A stretch of 42,501 nt of DNA from Phycisphaerales bacterium UBA6054 (GTDB taxonomy: Bacteria; Planctomycetota; Phycisphaerae; Phycisphaerales; UBA1924). How positions within the stretch are numbered: the stretch's first letter is position 1; each line of letters starts with the position of its first letter. This document shows positions 14,634 through 23,277 of the stretch, piece by piece. Under the pieces are notes generated by a model that searched no databases, had not been told where the DNA came from, and saw only the letters and a program-made list of their open reading frames with translations. A program made the position numbers and the translations under genes. Location: assembly GCA_002429045.1 (NCBI GenBank), contig DIYM01000155.1:1-42501 (forward strand). Reading direction: 5' to 3'.

Positions 14634-16939
14634 GTACGCCTGGAGTGCAAGACGGATGGGCGGCCACGGAGACGGAGTCGCACACGAACATCTTTGCGAT
14701 GATCCACAGGCTCCTGCGTGGTCGCTATCTGCTGACCATCGGATTGGCGATTGTCTGCGGCGTTGGCGGCGGGCTCGCGGGGTTCATGCTCCAAGAGCCT
14801 TTGTACCGATCAAACTCGATCGTGAGCATCGAGCCGCAGCTCCCCAAGATCCTCTTCGATACCGAGCAGTCCACGGCGCCGCGGATGTTCGCCAGCTTCG
14901 TCAACACACAGGCGGAGTTGATGCAGAGCCAGGCGGTCATCTCCGACGCGATCGACTCGGACCGTTGGCGCGGGATCCGGTCCATCACGGGCCCGATCAC
15001 GGTCGATCAGTTCAAGGCGGGTTTGCGGGCTAAGCCCGACCGGCGGAGCCAGGGGCTTATCTTCGTCACGTTCGAGCATCCCGACGCCCGCGTCGCGCAG
15101 GCGGGCAACCAGGCGTTGGTCGATGCCTATATGAACCGCCACGGATCGCGCGACATCGAGGACTCGGCGAAGACGATCAACATCCTCAAGGAAACGCAGC
15201 AGTCGTTGGAGGGCGAGCGCAACGCGATCGACCGCCAGATCCGCGACATCATCCGCCTGTACAAGACCGATCAGCTCGCCCAGTTGATCAACGCCGAGTT
15301 CGCCAACGCCGAACGCTTGCTGGCGAACATCCGCGAGCTCGAGAGCCAGATCAAGGCACGCGAGCGGCTCGCGGCCAACCCGGGCGATTCCCCGGGCGGC
15401 GCGGGCGAGATGAGCCTGCAGGACGCGGCGCAGCTGGACGAAAAAATCCGGAACCTGTTGATCACGCAGGCCGCGTTGGAGGGGCGTCGGTCCGAGCTGA
15501 TCGCGGCCGGCATCCTCGCGGGGCACCGCCAGATGATCCAGGTCGAGAACGGGCTCAGGCAGGTCGGCATCGAGCTTGAGACCGAGATGGAACGATTCCG
15601 GGAGGACCTCGCGTCGGGCGGCGCGGATTCGCCGGCGTTGGCGGGCCAGCTGACGCTGCCCGAGCTCAGAGAGGAACTCGCGGGCGCGAACGATGCGCTG
15701 CAAGTCACCCGCCGGAACCAGGCGACACTCGCCGATGCTTCGATCGAGCTCCGAGACCTGTATGCGCGGCTCGAAGACAAGAACAGGGACCTCGATGTGG
15801 TGGACAACCGCATCACCGCGATCGAGACCGAGAGCAAGGCCCGCAGCCTGTCCAGCGGCGACGACGAGGTCCGCGGCAAGATCACCATCGCGAACGCGGC
15901 GACCCAGCCCCGGGTGCCCACGTCCGACAAGCGGATCAAGCTGGCGGGCGTCGGGTTCGTCGGCGGGGCGTCGCTCCCGATCGGGGCGATGCTCGGGCTG
16001 GGGCTGCTGGGCCGGCGGATCCGGTACTCGGACGACGGCATCCTCGACGCGGCCCAGTCGCGGATCGTGGGCGTGCTGCCCGACCTGGGGACATCGATCA
16101 CCGACCGCGAACTGGCCGAAGCGTCCGCGTTCGCGGTGCATCAGATCCGGTCGCAGCTGCAGATCCTGTACAACTCGGGCGGGACATCCGTGTTCGCGGT
16201 GACCAGCCCGGCCCCTGGGGACGGCAAGACCAGCATGATCATCGCGCTGGGCCTGTCGTTCGCGGAGAGCGGCGCCAGGACACTGCTGATCGATCTGGAT
16301 CTGATCGGGCGAGGTCTGAGTCTCCATTTCGGGCAGCCCAACGCGCCGAGCCTGGCGGACGCGGCGGCGGCCGGGGCGGACCTGACCGATATGGTCTGCG
16401 ATACCGGTTTCGAGGGATTGAGCATCTTGCCGGCGGGCATGGGCGACGAGATGAAGATCAGCCGCCTGTCCCCGGTCGTTGTGCGCCGCATCGTCGAGCT
16501 GTTCCGCGACAAGTACGACACCGTGCTGATCGATTCCGGGCCGATCCTCGGGTCGATCGAGGCGGGGCTGCTCGCCCCGTCGGTCGACGGGATGCTGATG
16601 GTCGTTGGTCGCGGGCAGCTCCGTCCCCTGGTCAAGCGCGCCGTCGATCAGATCACCGGTGTCGGCGGGCAGGTCGCGGCGACGGTCTTCAACCGTGCGT
16701 CCGAAGCGGAACTCCGCCAGTCTTCGAGCAGCATGTCGGTCCATTTCTCGCGCCAGGCATCGCGTCAGGCTTCCGAGCAGGCCTCGGGCAACAGCGCCCG
16801 CGGGGGGCCCTTGGCGGGGTCGTTGTTCAGCGTCAGCGCGTCCCGACAGCACGGCCCCGGCCCGGACGGGCTCCGGGCGCACGCCAGAGACGAACAGGAC
16901 GGTGGCGATGGCAGCGCGATCGAGCGTGACGCGTCATGA
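14630..16939 (+). CDS. Wzc-like polysaccharide chain-length protein with P-loop domain
   Basis: This 769-residue protein combines a Wzz-type membrane domain with a BY-kinase-like ATPase. TM1 is at about 33-53, a long periplasmic coiled-coil region covers about 170-410, and TM2 is at about 437-458. The cytoplasmic domain has a P-loop APGDGKTS at 528-535 (Lys533), LLIDLDLIGRG in the Walker A' position and VLIDSGP as Walker B. Such proteins control polymer length and export of Wzy-dependent polysaccharide. The Walker A' has an inserted residue compared with the usual DxDxR. The C-terminal tail, rich in Ser, Gln and Arg (SRQASRQASEQAS), has no tyrosine, so the usual autophosphorylated Tyr cluster is missing. 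ATGA overlaps couple it to both neighbours. Confidence 0.9.
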   Translation: MSTPGVQDGWAATETESHTNIFAMIHRLLRGRYLLTIGLAIVCGVGGGLAGFMLQEPLYRSNSIVSIEPQLPKILFDTEQSTAPRMFASFVNTQAELMQSQAVISDAIDSDRWRGIRSITGPITVDQFKAGLRAKPDRRSQGLIFVTFEHPDARVAQAGNQALVDAYMNRHGSRDIEDSAKTINILKETQQSLEGERNAIDRQIRDIIRLYKTDQLAQLINAEFANAERLLANIRELESQIKARERLAANPGDSPGGAGEMSLQDAAQLDEKIRNLLITQAALEGRRSELIAAGILAGHRQMIQVENGLRQVGIELETEMERFREDLASGGADSPALAGQLTLPELREELAGANDALQVTRRNQATLADASIELRDLYARLEDKNRDLDVVDNRITAIETESKARSLSSGDDEVRGKITIANAATQPRVPTSDKRIKLAGVGFVGGASLPIGAMLGLGLLGRRIRYSDDGILDAAQSRIVGVLPDLGTSITDRELAEASAFAVHQIRSQLQILYNSGGTSVFAVTSPAPGDGKTSMIIALGLSFAESGARTLLIDLDLIGRGLSLHFGQPNAPSLADAAAAGADLTDMVCDTGFEGLSILPAGMGDEMKISRLSPVVVRRIVELFRDKYDTVLIDSGPILGSIEAGLLAPSVDGMLMVVGRGQLRPLVKRAVDQITGVGGQVAATVFNRASEAELRQSSSSMSVHFSRQASRQASEQASGNSARGGPLAGSLFSVSASRQHGPGPDGLRAHARDEQDGGDGSAIERDAS

Positions 16940-18357
16940 TCACCGTGAATCCGCAGCACAGCGTCCCGACGTTGTGGGGCTTGACCCCGACGCAGTTGCA
17001 CGGGCGGTTCTGGGCTTCCCGTGGTGTCCAGGTCGTCGCCGCGGGGGCACACGCCGAGGTCCGCAACCAGGCCGAGTTGTACCTGCTGACCGAGCCCGAG
17101 CAGTACGTGATCATGCCGCTGCGACGCTCGCTGGACCTGCTCTGCTGGCTCAAGCCCGATCTGCTCGTGGTGCGCATCGCCGACCGGTCGCTGAACGACT
17201 ACCGGGAGATCGTCGAAGCGCGGCCTGACGGGCGGTTCCTGCGGTTCCGCCGGGACTACTCCGGGCGTTCGGACCGTCTCGGGCGGGTGGCGTTCACGAC
17301 GGACCCGGAGATCGCGCGTGACTGGTCCACGCTGATGGACGAGACCAACCCGTGGCGTGCGATCCGCGCGCTCGTGCCGTCGGACCTGAGGGCGTCCGTG
17401 CGCGAGAACGGGCAGATCTATTCCGGGCGTGTCGAGCGGGACAACGCCCGGTTCGCCCGCGACCTGGCGGAGACATGGTCGCGTCCCGACGCGACGATCA
17501 CACGGATCGACCGGGTGGGTCGTGACGCGTGGTCGCTCGCCGACACGGACACGGGCGATGAGGGGCGGATCACCGGGCCGGTCTGGATCGGGGCCGGGCG
17601 TTCGCTGCCCTCCGGGTCCGCGGCGGTGGGTCCCGCGGTGATGTGGGACGATCCGGACAGCCGCCCGGAGCCGGAGGCGTTGTCGTGGGGCGATATCGAG
17701 GCCAAGTCCGGTGACGCATCGGAACGGCGCATCGATGAGGCGGCGCCATACACCAGCAGCTTGCTGAAGCGCGGGTTCGATATCCTGTTCTCGTCGGCGG
17801 CGTTGCTGGCAACGGTGCCGTTGTACCCGGTCATCATGCTGGCGATCTTCATCGAAGACCGCTCTCCGTTCTTCTTCGCCCACACCCGGGAATCGATCAA
17901 CGGGCGTGAGTTCGGGTGTCTCAAGTTCCGCACGATGTACCGGAACGCGGAGGAGATGAAGGCGAAGCTCCAGGCCGAGAACGAGGCGGACGGCCCGCAG
18001 TTCTTCATGGAGGACGATCCGAGGATCACCAAGGTCGGCAAGGTTCTCCGCAAGCTCCAGTTGGACGAGATCCCGCAGTTCTGGAACGTTCTTTCCGGGA
18101 ACATGTCCGTGGTCGGGCCGCGCCCGAGCCCGAAGTCTGAGAACCAGTATTGCCCGGGCTGGCGTGAGGCCCGCCTGAGCGTCCGCCCGGGCGTGACGGG
18201 CCTGTGGCAGATCCGCCGCACCCGCGCCGACGGGGCGGACTTCCAGGAGTGGATCCGCTACGACATCGAGTACGTGGAGAACGCGAGTTTCCGATTCGAT
18301 GTATACATTATCTGGAAGACGATCGCGTTGGTGATCAACGCGTTGACACGACGCTGA
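16936..18357 (+). CDS. Polyprenyl-phosphate sugar-1-phosphate transferase with extra N-terminal domain
   Basis: Residues from about 275 to 473 are a bacterial sugar transferase domain: one membrane helix (DILFSSAALLATVPLYPVIM), then CLKFRTMYRNAEEM, DPRITKVGKVLRKLQLDEIP, NVLSGNMSVVGPRP and SVRPGVTGLWQI. All the family blocks are present. It should load the first sugar phosphate on undecaprenyl phosphate to start the repeat unit. The first 270 residues are not the usual PglC/WcaJ N-terminus. They end in GPVWIGAGRSLPSGSAAVGP, which resembles the hexapeptide tail of nucleotidyltransferases. This is the only initiating transferase in the window, so it probably serves the glycosyltransferase cluster downstream. 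It starts in an ATGA overlap. Confidence 0.88.
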   Translation: MITVNPQHSVPTLWGLTPTQLHGRFWASRGVQVVAAGAHAEVRNQAELYLLTEPEQYVIMPLRRSLDLLCWLKPDLLVVRIADRSLNDYREIVEARPDGRFLRFRRDYSGRSDRLGRVAFTTDPEIARDWSTLMDETNPWRAIRALVPSDLRASVRENGQIYSGRVERDNARFARDLAETWSRPDATITRIDRVGRDAWSLADTDTGDEGRITGPVWIGAGRSLPSGSAAVGPAVMWDDPDSRPEPEALSWGDIEAKSGDASERRIDEAAPYTSSLLKRGFDILFSSAALLATVPLYPVIMLAIFIEDRSPFFFAHTRESINGREFGCLKFRTMYRNAEEMKAKLQAENEADGPQFFMEDDPRITKVGKVLRKLQLDEIPQFWNVLSGNMSVVGPRPSPKSENQYCPGWREARLSVRPGVTGLWQIRRTRADGADFQEWIRYDIEYVENASFRFDVYIIWKTIALVINALTRR

Positions 18358-18395
18358 CCGGGCTCGCCCATCCGTGCTGAGCCGAGGGAGGATCC

Positions 18396-21300
18396 ATGGG
18401 CATCAGACCGAAGACCGCGCGCCGCCTGGCGTTGATCGGCGCTCTCGCGGGCATCGTTGTCGTGGGTGGGGGCGCTGTGCTCACCGTGCCGGGATGGCAG
18501 CGCGCACGCCAGATCGAGTCGTTCAAGCGCAACGGGCTCGAGGCGCACCGCGATGGCAATCACCAAGAGGCCGTCCGGATGCTCAACCGCCACACGTCGG
18601 CGGTCGGGGAGGAGAATGTCGAGCCCGTGGTGCTGCTGAGCCTGGCGCGATCGCAGGCCGAGTCGGAAGCCCGGCGTGACAACCACTTCAACGTCGCGAT
18701 CACCCGGTATCTCGCGTACCTGCGCCTCGAGCCCGACGACCTCGCCGCCCGCCGCGAGCTGCTGAGCACGTACGTCAAAGCGCAGCGTTGGGGCGAAGCG
18801 GTCGATCTGGCCGAGCGGATCAACGCGTTCGCGGCGCCCTCGGACGCGACCGAGTTCCAGGCAGCACGGGACGAGTGGAACGCGAGGCGGCGGCTCGATC
18901 CGGAAGACGAGCGGCTTCTCGCCCTCGAAGAGATGCTGCTGACCGCGGGCGCACCATCGTTCAAGGACGCGTGGGCGATCTACAACTTCAGGGCGCGTCT
19001 GTCGGGCGACGTGTACCAGCCGTTCGGCTCGATGCGACGGTACGCCGAGGCCAGCCCGGGCAGCCCCGGGGCCCGGATCGTGGAGATCATCGAGCCGCCC
19101 GCGCCGGACTCCGAGCTCGGCGACGCCGAGCAGCGTGAACTGTTCGGGCGGTCGGTCGAGGACATCAAGGCGTTCCTGGGTCTGGACGGCGATGCGGGCA
19201 CCCCGGGCCTGGTCGCGCTCGACGAGGAGGGGCTCGCCCAGGCCGTCGCGGGCATCCTCGACAGCGTCGCCCTCCCCGCGTTCGCGGCGGAGGTCCTCAG
19301 CCAGTCACTGTCCGGGGAGCAGGCGAGCGAGAATCGGGACCAGTTGGCGCGCCGCTTGTACTGGCTGGGCGCGTACGAGCCCTTGGCGGCGATCGATGTG
19401 CCCGACGGGGACGAGGCCCGCTCGATCGACACGCTGGGGTACCAGGCGCTCGCGGCGAACCGCGAGCAGGACGAGGAGCGTACCAACGCGTTGCAGAGGG
19501 AGCTGGAGAGCGTCAGCTTCAGCTACAAAGCCAAGTCGTGGCTCGACGCCTTGGCCGCCGACCGGGCATTGATGGAAGGCGATCTTCCGGCGGCGCGGGC
19601 TGCGGCCAAGAGCGCTGTCGAGCGTTACGAGACCGAGCCCACGTTCCGTCTGTTGTACGCCAACGCGCACAGCCGGATGGGCTTTGTGTCCGAGGCGTTG
19701 GCGCAGTGGGATGCCGCCACGCGTGCGGCGGGTTCGATCCCCTGGGACGAGCCGGTCGCGAACCGCGTGCTGGCTCTGTTCCAGGACGATCGTCGCCAGG
19801 AGGCCCGCGCTCTGCTGCGCGAGTTCTTCGTGCAGGATCGGTTCGCCGGATCGTTCGCGCTCCGCCGGCTCAGCCTGCGGATCGACTCGACCATGTTCTT
19901 GCAGGGTCTCATCTCAGTCCCGGAAGCGGTCAACGCCGCGGCGAGGGGAGAGGCGATCCACGTCGAGGTCTCGCGTGTGATGGGTGAGGGCGTGGACCTC
20001 GCGGACATCGATCTGTCTCTTGCCCGTATCTACGGGCGGCTCGGTGAGAACGAAGAGGCGACACGGGTGCTCTCCCGTGTGATCGCTTCGCCACACGCCG
20101 CGCGGTACTTCGCGGATGTCCGCCGGATCGATGAGCGTTTCGGGCTCGGGCTTGCGGCGGCGGGCGGGCAGCCGGCGTTGCCCGAGTCCATCCAGGATCC
20201 GGTCGCCGCCTTCCAGATCGCGCTGACCTATTGCGAATCGGTCGGGAGGAGCGGGGCGCCGGGCTTCGAGGCACGCGTCGACGAATCCGCCGCCTGGCTC
20301 GGCGCGATGGCGGGCTCGGCTCCAGAAGACGACCGCGCCGCCTGGCTGTTCGCCCGGGCACGGTTCATAGAAGCGACCCGCCCCGAAGACGCCTCGCCCC
20401 TGTGGCGGGCAGCGATGGAGGCGGATCCGGAGAATCTCGAGTTGCTGCGCGAGGTCGTATGGGCGCAGGAACTCGGGAGCGATCTGTCGTTCGTCGATCA
20501 GGCGATCGAGCAGATACGCCAGCTCACGCTGAGCCAGGGCAGGACGCTCCCCGCGTACCTCCGGCTGGCGCGAGCCAAGGCGATCATCGGGGACCGTCCC
20601 AATCGCGCCCAGCGTGACCAGGCCCTCGGGATCATCCGTTCGGTCGTCGCGGCCGAGCCCCAGAACACCCGGGCCCGCAACATGCTGGGCAACCTGCTCG
20701 CCGCGGAGTCGGCGCCGATCCACACGGAACCGGAGGACCGTTTCGACGCCGACATCGACGGCGCGATCGACCAGTTCCAGAGCATCGCGGCAGCGATCCC
20801 CGGGAACGGGGCGGCGCCGTACTACATCCGGATCATGGAACTGGCCGATCGGGCGGGCGATTCGGACCGTTCGCAGCGCGCGGTCAGGGATCTTCTGGAG
20901 ACCGTCCGAGCGGATGCCGAGACGATGCGGGCGATCGCGGGCTCGATGCGCAACGCGGGCGAGGGCGATACCGCGGCCCGCCTGATCGAGTCTTACTTCA
21001 TCGAGGCAGCGGGGCCGGAACGCGTTCTGTCGGGGCTTGTTCTCGCGGAGACCTACACCGTGCTGCGCCGTGACGATGACGCGAAACGCGTGCTCTCAGA
21101 GCTCGCCGTCTCCGCGGGCTTCGATGCCGCGCAGCTCTCCGACCTGGCCATTAGGCTCCAGCAGAACGGCATGACCGACCAAGTCGAGTCGTTGTTCGAG
21201 AACGCCAGGCGCGGCGGGATGGACGCCGGGATCATCAACGCGGCACGGGCGGAACTGCTTGCAAGATTCGCACCGATCGATGAAGCGCTGGCGGGGCTGG

Positions 21301-22910
21301 ATACGATCGCGCGAGCCGATCCCGGGAACCCCGAGGTGTGGAGGGTTTTGGTCCGCACCCTCATCGAAGCGCAGCGGCTCGAGATCGCGAAGGACAGGAT
21401 CGACGAAGCGCTCGCGGCGAACCCCGGCGACCGGACGCTCGAGTTGTACGAAGCACGGCTCTCGGGCGATCTCGACGTCTTGGTCGGCCGCACCCTCGCG
21501 GATCTGGAGGCGTTCGGTGGCAGGCGTGATAGCCAGGTCGCCCTGGAAGCCATCAGGGATTTCGAGTTGCGCAGAGAATCGCTGGATCGTGACCAGGCGC
21601 TCGATGAACTCCGGTCGCTCACGGATCGTTTTTCTCGCCTGGGGGCGGCCGTGAGCTACACGCTCACCGAGCGGGACGCGCTCGGAGAGGACATGTCGAC
21701 GCTGGTCGCGGACGCGACTTCAGCCGCGAGGTCATTCCCGGATCAGCCCTCGATCTTGCGCGTCGCGACGAAGGCAAGCATCGCGATGGGCGAGCACGAA
21801 TCCGGCGCCGAGTTTGCGCTCGCGTGGCGGGCGCTCGCCGAGGGTTCGCGTCGTGAACCCGATCTTTACGCGGCCGAAGCCTTCCAGTCGATGGGGCTGG
21901 ATGATCGAGCGATCGCTCTGACCGAGCCGTACGTTGCCGACGCGATCGAGAACCCTCGGGAGCCGCTGAACCAAGCCGCGTTGACGCTCCACGGTTCGTC
22001 CATGATGCGTGCCGGGCGGGGCTCCGAGGTCCGCGCGTTGTTCGCTCCGCCCGCGTCGATCGACCCCGGTTTCCGCGCGACGGTGTGGGTGCGCCTGGGC
22101 TCTCGCTGGTCGATCGATGAGGAGATGGCGTTCGATTGGCTGGATGCGGCCGAAGGGTGGGGCAGCGAGGGCATCGAACTCGTGATCGCGCAAGGATGGG
22201 CGGACGCAGCGCGCCGGTTCGAGGCACGTCGGGTGGAGATGCTGACACGTGCGTTGCGGATGGCCGAGCGTGCGCAGGAGCGGGATCGCTCGGACCTCGA
22301 AGCGGTGATGACCCGAGCCGGGGTGCTCCGGGCGTTGGGGATCGTTGATCTCGGCTCCGAGGGCGGCTGGAACAGGCGTGCCGAAGAGGCGTATCTCGAG
22401 GCCGACCGCATCGCCCCGGAGAATCTCAACTTCCTGTTCCAGGCGGCCCGTTCCGCCGAAGACGACGGGCGTCACCCCGATGCCGAGCGCCACTACCGCT
22501 CCATGCTGCAGCGCCCGAACTGCACGGGTGACTTCGCCGCTGGTGTCCGGAACAACGCCGCCATGGCGATCGTCCGTCAGTTGGAGAGCGATCCGGGACG
22601 CCTCGCCGATGCCGCGGGGTTCATCGGGGCGGCCATCGAGACCCGATCGTCCCCGGCATTTCTCAGCACCCGGGGGTGGGTCCGGTATCTGTCGGGGGAT
22701 CTCGATGGAGCGGCGGGCGATTTCCGGGCTCGCGTCCAGTCCGATCCCGGCAATGCGGCATCCTGGGCCGGGCTCGCGCTGTCCGAGCGTGGTCCGGACG
22801 CATCGCCCACAGAAGCCTCGAGAGAGGCCTGGGGGCGTGCCCTCCAGTTCGGGCTCGATGAAGGGTTCATCGTCCAGCTTGCGGCTCGGGCGGGGCTGAC
22901 GTCCGAGTAA
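18396..22910 (+). CDS. Giant membrane-anchored TPR protein of the exosortase locus
   Basis: The protein has 1504 residues. One N-terminal membrane segment (about 10-30, LALIGALAGIVVVGGGAVLT) is followed by a continuous alpha-helical solenoid of degenerate TPR units to the C-terminus. Clear examples lie near 385-470, 960-1060 and 1330-1480. TPR proteins are common partners in exosortase and exopolysaccharide loci (PrsT-type lipoproteins), where they are thought to scaffold export. This one is much larger than a typical PrsT and has a membrane anchor instead of a lipobox. The ATG has a strong GAGGGAGGA site, 38 bases after the sugar transferase stop. A long noncoding leader follows it. Confidence 0.85.
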   Translation: MGIRPKTARRLALIGALAGIVVVGGGAVLTVPGWQRARQIESFKRNGLEAHRDGNHQEAVRMLNRHTSAVGEENVEPVVLLSLARSQAESEARRDNHFNVAITRYLAYLRLEPDDLAARRELLSTYVKAQRWGEAVDLAERINAFAAPSDATEFQAARDEWNARRRLDPEDERLLALEEMLLTAGAPSFKDAWAIYNFRARLSGDVYQPFGSMRRYAEASPGSPGARIVEIIEPPAPDSELGDAEQRELFGRSVEDIKAFLGLDGDAGTPGLVALDEEGLAQAVAGILDSVALPAFAAEVLSQSLSGEQASENRDQLARRLYWLGAYEPLAAIDVPDGDEARSIDTLGYQALAANREQDEERTNALQRELESVSFSYKAKSWLDALAADRALMEGDLPAARAAAKSAVERYETEPTFRLLYANAHSRMGFVSEALAQWDAATRAAGSIPWDEPVANRVLALFQDDRRQEARALLREFFVQDRFAGSFALRRLSLRIDSTMFLQGLISVPEAVNAAARGEAIHVEVSRVMGEGVDLADIDLSLARIYGRLGENEEATRVLSRVIASPHAARYFADVRRIDERFGLGLAAAGGQPALPESIQDPVAAFQIALTYCESVGRSGAPGFEARVDESAAWLGAMAGSAPEDDRAAWLFARARFIEATRPEDASPLWRAAMEADPENLELLREVVWAQELGSDLSFVDQAIEQIRQLTLSQGRTLPAYLRLARAKAIIGDRPNRAQRDQALGIIRSVVAAEPQNTRARNMLGNLLAAESAPIHTEPEDRFDADIDGAIDQFQSIAAAIPGNGAAPYYIRIMELADRAGDSDRSQRAVRDLLETVRADAETMRAIAGSMRNAGEGDTAARLIESYFIEAAGPERVLSGLVLAETYTVLRRDDDAKRVLSELAVSAGFDAAQLSDLAIRLQQNGMTDQVESLFENARRGGMDAGIINAARAELLARFAPIDEALAGLDTIARADPGNPEVWRVLVRTLIEAQRLEIAKDRIDEALAANPGDRTLELYEARLSGDLDVLVGRTLADLEAFGGRRDSQVALEAIRDFELRRESLDRDQALDELRSLTDRFSRLGAAVSYTLTERDALGEDMSTLVADATSAARSFPDQPSILRVATKASIAMGEHESGAEFALAWRALAEGSRREPDLYAAEAFQSMGLDDRAIALTEPYVADAIENPREPLNQAALTLHGSSMMRAGRGSEVRALFAPPASIDPGFRATVWVRLGSRWSIDEEMAFDWLDAAEGWGSEGIELVIAQGWADAARRFEARRVEMLTRALRMAERAQERDRSDLEAVMTRAGVLRALGIVDLGSEGGWNRRAEEAYLEADRIAPENLNFLFQAARSAEDDGRHPDAERHYRSMLQRPNCTGDFAAGVRNNAAMAIVRQLESDPGRLADAAGFIGAAIETRSSPAFLSTRGWVRYLSGDLDGAAGDFRARVQSDPGNAASWAGLALSERGPDASPTEASREAWGRALQFGLDEGFIVQLAARAGLTSE

Positions 22911-23277
22911 GCCGGGGGCTGCCAAGTCTGTTCTTGGTTTCATCTTAAGCATTCGGTGAATACTGTCTGTTTTTGGGGGTGGGGGGTGGAATCCCCCTCG
23001 ACTTCGCTTCATCTGGGGGGTATTCTGATTCAGCCAAGCATCGGAAACTCTTTTCCGGTATTGGCGTGAGTTCTGAGACCAGGCATCGCTTGTTCTTCAG
23101 GAATCAAGGTGGGTTTTCCAGAGTGGGGGGCTCGCAACAATCTGATATTCGTGTCCCTCCATGGGGAAGGTGGAGGGCGCGTGGCCGCTCCGGAACGTCC
23201 GGGCGGAGCCCCCGTTCTCGGGTTCACGCGAGCAGGATCACTTTCCAGGGCACTATTTTTTCTGAGAGAGGACAGTC
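22911..23277 (+). promoter_or_regulatory. 367-base leader region before the sorted protein gene
   Basis: This gap is visibly richer in A and T than the coding DNA around it and holds no credible gene. Two hairpins can be drawn in series. The first is CCCTCCA (23155-23161) with TGGAGGG (23171-23177). The second is GCTCCG (23187-23192) with CGGAGC (23204-23209). Neither is followed by a T run. TATTTT at 23254-23259 could be a -10 but lacks a -35, and GAGAGGA precedes the ATG. I searched for the sigma-54 pattern reported upstream of sorted proteins in some exosortase systems and did not find it. A separate promoter and a structured 5' leader are likely but unproven. Confidence 0.45.

Noticed and set aside
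14810..16882. 690-codon minus-strand open frame opposite the Wzc-like gene
   Set aside because: It is an antisense shadow. The opposite strand has P-loop motifs and coupled overlaps on both sides.
22911..23277. Sigma-54 promoter of the kind reported before sorted-protein genes in some exosortase systems
   Set aside because: No TGGC-N8-TTGC pattern could be found; TTGGCGTGAGTTCTG near 23058 lacks the downstream element.
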